Assembly (NCBI GenBank): GCA_019594195.1
Contig: JAFDTP010000022.1
Span: 1 to 24,599, forward strand
DNA length: 24,599 nt
Source: Thermoplasmata archaeon
GTDB taxonomy: Archaea > Thermoplasmatota > Thermoplasmata > Halarchaeoplasmatales > Halarchaeoplasmataceae
Reading direction: 5' to 3'
Shown here: in pieces, positions 22,554 through 24,599 of the stretch
Layout of the letters: every line of letters begins with the position of its first letter
How positions within the stretch are numbered: the stretch's first letter is position 1
Position numbers and translations under genes: made by a program
Notes under the pieces: model-generated
Database searches by the model: none
Told to the model about the DNA's origin: nothing
What the model saw: only the letters and a program-made list of their open reading frames with translations

Positions 22554-22997
22554 ATGGAACCTGATGAGATCAAGGATATCGGACTTAAGATGATCGGCAC
22601 AGTTACTAATAACTATGAATCTAAAGTCCCGGAAAATTACAAAGAAGATGCTTCAGAGATCGAGATTTTTGAGCAATACGAAGATGCACTTTTGGGCATC
22701 GAAGAAAATTCTCATATAGCTATACTATGTTGGTTCGATAAGAGTGACAGAGAGGTACTACAGGTTCATCCAATGGGTGACAGATCTATCCCCTTGACAG
22801 GCGTTTTTGCCACTCGTGCCCCTGTTAGGCCCAACCCTATTTCTTATACTGTATGTGAACTCTTAGAGCGAGATGGAAACAAATTGATCGTAAAGGGTCT
22901 AGATGCTCTTGACGATACCCCAGTGATAGATATAAAAGTTTACAAACAATATGATATAGAAGATCCCGAATATCCCGATTGGGCGCCGGAGGATTGA
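22554..22997 (+). CDS. trmO: TrmO/TsaA-type tRNA (t6A37-N6) methyltransferase family protein
   Basis: This is a 147-residue TsaA/YaeB-family beta-barrel protein. It has the opening MIGTVTNNYESKVP, the central HIAILCWFDKSDREVLQVHP, and the diagnostic GVFATRAPVRPNPISYTVCE (residues 82-101), which forms the SAM site in Escherichia coli TrmO. It would methylate N6 of threonylcarbamoyl-adenosine at position 37 of ANN-reading tRNAs. The family also contains members of unproven activity, so the exact modification is inference. The folD ATG follows its stop by 2 bp, with the ribosome site GGAGGA inside its last codons. Confidence 0.88.
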   Translation: MEPDEIKDIGLKMIGTVTNNYESKVPENYKEDASEIEIFEQYEDALLGIEENSHIAILCWFDKSDREVLQVHPMGDRSIPLTGVFATRAPVRPNPISYTVCELLERDGNKLIVKGLDALDDTPVIDIKVYKQYDIEDPEYPDWAPED

Positions 22998-22999
22998 GT

Positions 23000-23851
23000 A
23001 TGTGCGGAAAAAAGATCGACGGCAGAAAGATAGCCGACGAGGGAGAAGCTGTATTGAAAAAGAAGATCGAAGATATGGAGGTCTCGCCTGAACTGCACAC
23101 TATTTTTGCTGGAGAAGATGAGGGATCAAAAGTTTACCTAGGTGTTAAGAACCGAGGGTGCGAGAGAGTCGGGATTGAAACTGAAACACACCGCTATCCT
23201 GAAGATGTGGAAAAGACGACTTTGATCGATAAGATACATGAACTGAACAAGGACGACGGCGTGGACGGCATATTGATCCAGATGCCTCTTCCTGGAGATA
23301 TGGAAGCCCAAAATCTGATCGAGGAGATAGAACCTGTGAAGGACGTAGAAGGACTCCATCCGACGAATCTAGGAAAGTTGATGATCGGTGTTGAAGATAC
23401 CGTCCCCTGTACACCTAAAGGGATACTTACCATGCTGGATTATGAAGATATCGAGTTGAAGGGAAAAGAGGTCTGCGTGGTGAGCCACAGCAATATAGTA
23501 GGTAAGCCCATGGCTATAACACTACTGAATAGGGATGCGACAGTACACGTTGTTCATGAGTTCACCGATGATATGAAAGAACATACTAAAGAAGCGGAGA
23601 TATTGATAGTTGCGGCGGGCGTCCCCCATCTTATCACGGAAGACATGATGGCTGAAGATTCTGTCATAATAGATGTAGGTATGAATAGGCTAGATAGTGG
23701 AGAATTGGTCGGTGACGTGGAATACGAAGCCTGTAAAGAAAAAGCAAAAAAGATAACGCCTGTACCCGGTGGTGTTGGACCGACCACCGTTTTATCGCTC
23801 TTAGAGAACACTTATCAGGCCGCATTGAAACGAAGAAATGAAGAAGGCTAG
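23000..23851 (+). CDS. folD: Bifunctional methylene-tetrahydrofolate dehydrogenase / methenyl-tetrahydrofolate cyclohydrolase
   Basis: This is a 283-residue FolD that interconverts methylene-, methenyl- and formyl-tetrahydrofolate. The catalytic YxxxK is Tyr46-Lys50 (KVYLGVKNRG). Other blocks are DGILIQMPLP, KDVEGLHPTNLGKL, PCTPKGILTML, then the NAD(P) loop SHSNIVGKPMAITLLNRDATVHVVHEFT. In that last block the usual VVGRS is VVSHS. The C-terminal PVPGGVGPTTVLSLLENT is fully conserved. GGAGGA six nt before 23000 fixes the start; an upstream in-frame ATG at 22979 would overlap trmO and is rejected. Its presence points to tetrahydrofolate-based C1 metabolism rather than, or besides, methanopterin. 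Confidence 0.96.
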   Translation: MCGKKIDGRKIADEGEAVLKKKIEDMEVSPELHTIFAGEDEGSKVYLGVKNRGCERVGIETETHRYPEDVEKTTLIDKIHELNKDDGVDGILIQMPLPGDMEAQNLIEEIEPVKDVEGLHPTNLGKLMIGVEDTVPCTPKGILTMLDYEDIELKGKEVCVVSHSNIVGKPMAITLLNRDATVHVVHEFTDDMKEHTKEAEILIVAAGVPHLITEDMMAEDSVIIDVGMNRLDSGELVGDVEYEACKEKAKKITPVPGGVGPTTVLSLLENTYQAALKRRNEEG

Positions 23852-23916
23852 CTAGCGAAAATCTCTATAATCAAAAAAATATATATGGCTTGTAAACTAG
23901 GATATACGATGTTAGA

Positions 23917-24327
23917 ATGGAAGACTCAATCGGAATTAGAAAAAGCTATATGCCAGTTATAGCTGGAGTTTTGATGATCATCGTACTTTTGATTGCTTTT
24001 ATTTCAGGAGGGAGTATTTTTTATCACGGTGAAGATGTTATCGGAGATGTAGATGCTTCATTCGATGATAATCAAGTTTGTGGTATCTTACTTTTCATAT
24101 TTGGTGGTATCTTACTTGTTGGATCTATATGTGCATTCAAACGTGTATATTGGGGTGTTACTTTGATAGCTTCATTGATCGGGATCCTCACCATAGGGCC
24201 TTATTATCTAGGTAGTATATTATCTGTATTGGCGCTGATCCTTCTTTATCTCTCTAGAGACAAGTTTGGTTTTCGTGGTAAATCTTCTTCATATAGTCCC
24301 TCTCCACACAAAGGAGAATCATTTTAA
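23917..24327 (+). CDS. Small integral membrane protein, function unknown
   Basis: This is a 136-residue protein with three to four hydrophobic helices: about 14-32 (VIAGVLMIIVLLIAFI), 56-72 (GILLFIFGGILLVGSI), 78-92 and 94-112. An extracytoplasmic-looking acidic loop (HGEDVIGDVDASFDD) and a polar Ser/Lys tail complete it. The alternation with short loops is like many small archaeal membrane proteins of unknown role; I do not recognise a family. A strong AT-rich box (AAATATATATGG, about 23877-23888) predicts a transcript start near 23908, where an out-of-frame ATG (23909) opens a 17-codon reading frame overlapping this gene's start. The usage of the two starts is uncertain. Confidence 0.65.
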   Translation: MEDSIGIRKSYMPVIAGVLMIIVLLIAFISGGSIFYHGEDVIGDVDASFDDNQVCGILLFIFGGILLVGSICAFKRVYWGVTLIASLIGILTIGPYYLGSILSVLALILLYLSRDKFGFRGKSSSYSPSPHKGESF

Positions 24328-24409
24328 TAATGCCAAATCAAAAATAGCGAAAATCCTTTATCTACACCACAAAAGTTATAGCGCTCCTCTTTTTATTTTC
24401 AATCCCCTT

Positions 24410-24482
24410 GCTGGGGTGACAGAGTGGCTAATGTGACCGCCTGCAGAGCGGTTTCCCGTGGGTTCGAATCCCACCCCCAGCT
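24410..24482 (+). tRNA. tRNA-Cys (anticodon GCA)
   Basis: The cloverleaf is complete. The acceptor is GCTGGGG/CCCCAGC with discriminator U73, the base that marks cysteine tRNAs. The D arm is ACA/TGT. The anticodon arm is ACCGC-CTGCAGA-GCGGT with GCA at 34-36. The T arm is GTGGG-TTCGAAT-CCCAC. There is no intron and no encoded CCA. AAAAGTTATA about 30 nt upstream (24371-24380) is a candidate TATA box. A run of six T starts at the discriminator position (24482-24487) and would serve as terminator. The last 22 nt of the gene are copied in the repeats that follow. Confidence 0.95.
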
Positions 24483-24599
24483 TTTTTGGTGGTATTCGTA
24501 AGTTGGAATCTTTGATTCCGATGGTTCGAATCCCACCCCCAGCTTTTTTGGTGGTATTCGTAAGTTGGAATCTTTGATTCCGATGGTTCGAATCCCACC
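24461..24599. repeat. Tandem 62-bp repeats at the 3' end of tRNA-Cys, each unit a compound hairpin containing the tRNA 3' end
   Basis: 24461-24522 and 24523-24584 are identical 62-bp units, and 24585-24599 begins a third; the window ends inside the array. Each unit starts with the last 22 nt of tRNA-Cys. Two hairpins form on the plus strand: 24488-24537 and 24550-24599. Arm GGTGGTATTCG pairs with CGAATCCCACC (10 Watson-Crick pairs, one mismatch), enclosing GGAATC-TTT-GATTCC, with 6- and 7-nt linkers. The right arm is tRNA-Cys T-loop/T-stem sequence (also at 24465-24475 in the tRNA itself). Units are joined by CCCAGCTTTTTT. The window stops exactly at the end of the second hairpin. Confidence 0.87.

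Noticed and set aside
24488..24537. Simple transcription terminator hairpin for tRNA-Cys
   Set aside because: The oligo-T run lies before the hairpin, not after it, and the similar array at tRNA-Ala is upstream of the gene, so termination cannot explain both.
24461..24599. Integron attC-type recombination sites
   Set aside because: The nested imperfect hairpins look similar, but there is no GTT/AAC core pair, no cassette between units and no integrase gene in view.
24461..24599. Split-tRNA half genes
   Set aside because: Both tRNA genes are complete and fold normally; the repeated pieces lack the rest of a T stem that pairs, so they cannot replace a half.

Overview
The window is archaeal. 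It carries an MCM helicase, NMD3, Nop5, DUF424, a class I two-subunit fumarase, a Thi4-type thiazole synthase, an e2b2-type ribose-bisphosphate isomerase and a tRNA-Ala with an intron after position 37. First genes of transcription units have archaeal TATA boxes about 26 nt before the start codon, so they look leaderless. Operon-internal genes use GGAGGTGATC-like ribosome sites. Nearly every protein is strongly acidic (Asp/Glu runs), which suggests a salt-adapted euryarchaeon. I would guess the Thermoplasmatota or a neighbouring lineage, but the sequence does not settle this.

Layout. 1-3096 (minus): 5' part of a ribose-1,5-bisphosphate isomerase/eIF2B-family gene, a HAD phosphatase and a large acidic zinc-ribbon/coiled-coil protein. 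3198-4204 (minus): an LrgA-LrgB pair. 4404-5705 (minus): a membrane protein of three tandem 47-residue repeats and a methyltransferase. 5807-8890: sucD facing a fumarase alpha-beta-Sir2 operon. 8955-12469: an HTH regulator divergent from a small unknown gene, a cysteine desulfurase, a DUF6775-like protein and thi4. 12624-17112 (plus): mcm-DUF424-nmd3, then nop5 from its own promoter. 17122-18727: a PIN-like/coiled-coil protein, two tandem ferredoxin paralogues and a dCMP deaminase. 18835-20634: a DsrE-like protein and a SoxB-like metallophosphoesterase. 20731-24327: a zinc-ribbon protein, tRNA-Ala with a repeat array, sucC, trmO-folD and a membrane protein. 24410-24599: tRNA-Cys with a second repeat array running to the window edge. 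No gene-free stretch exceeds 300 bases; the longest (21118-21398) holds the tRNA-Ala array and two promoters.

How the genes fit together. SucC, SucD and fumarase cover two adjacent segments of the citric acid cycle. Cysteine desulfurase, a cysteine-type (probably sulfur-donating) Thi4, DsrE-like and SoxB-like proteins and two ferredoxins give a sulfur/Fe-S flavour. MCM, NMD3, Nop5, TrmO and the tRNAs are replication, ribosome and tRNA functions.

The most unusual signal is at the two tRNA genes. Both have, immediately to their right, tandem repeats (62-bp and 72-bp periods) in which each unit can fold into the same shape: an 11-position outer stem, a 15-nt inner hairpin and a 7-nt (once 5-nt) spacer. 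One arm of the outer stem is a copy of the end of the adjacent tRNA gene. The two arrays share architecture but little primary sequence. This looks like a family of tRNA-end-mimicking structured repeats that I do not recognise.
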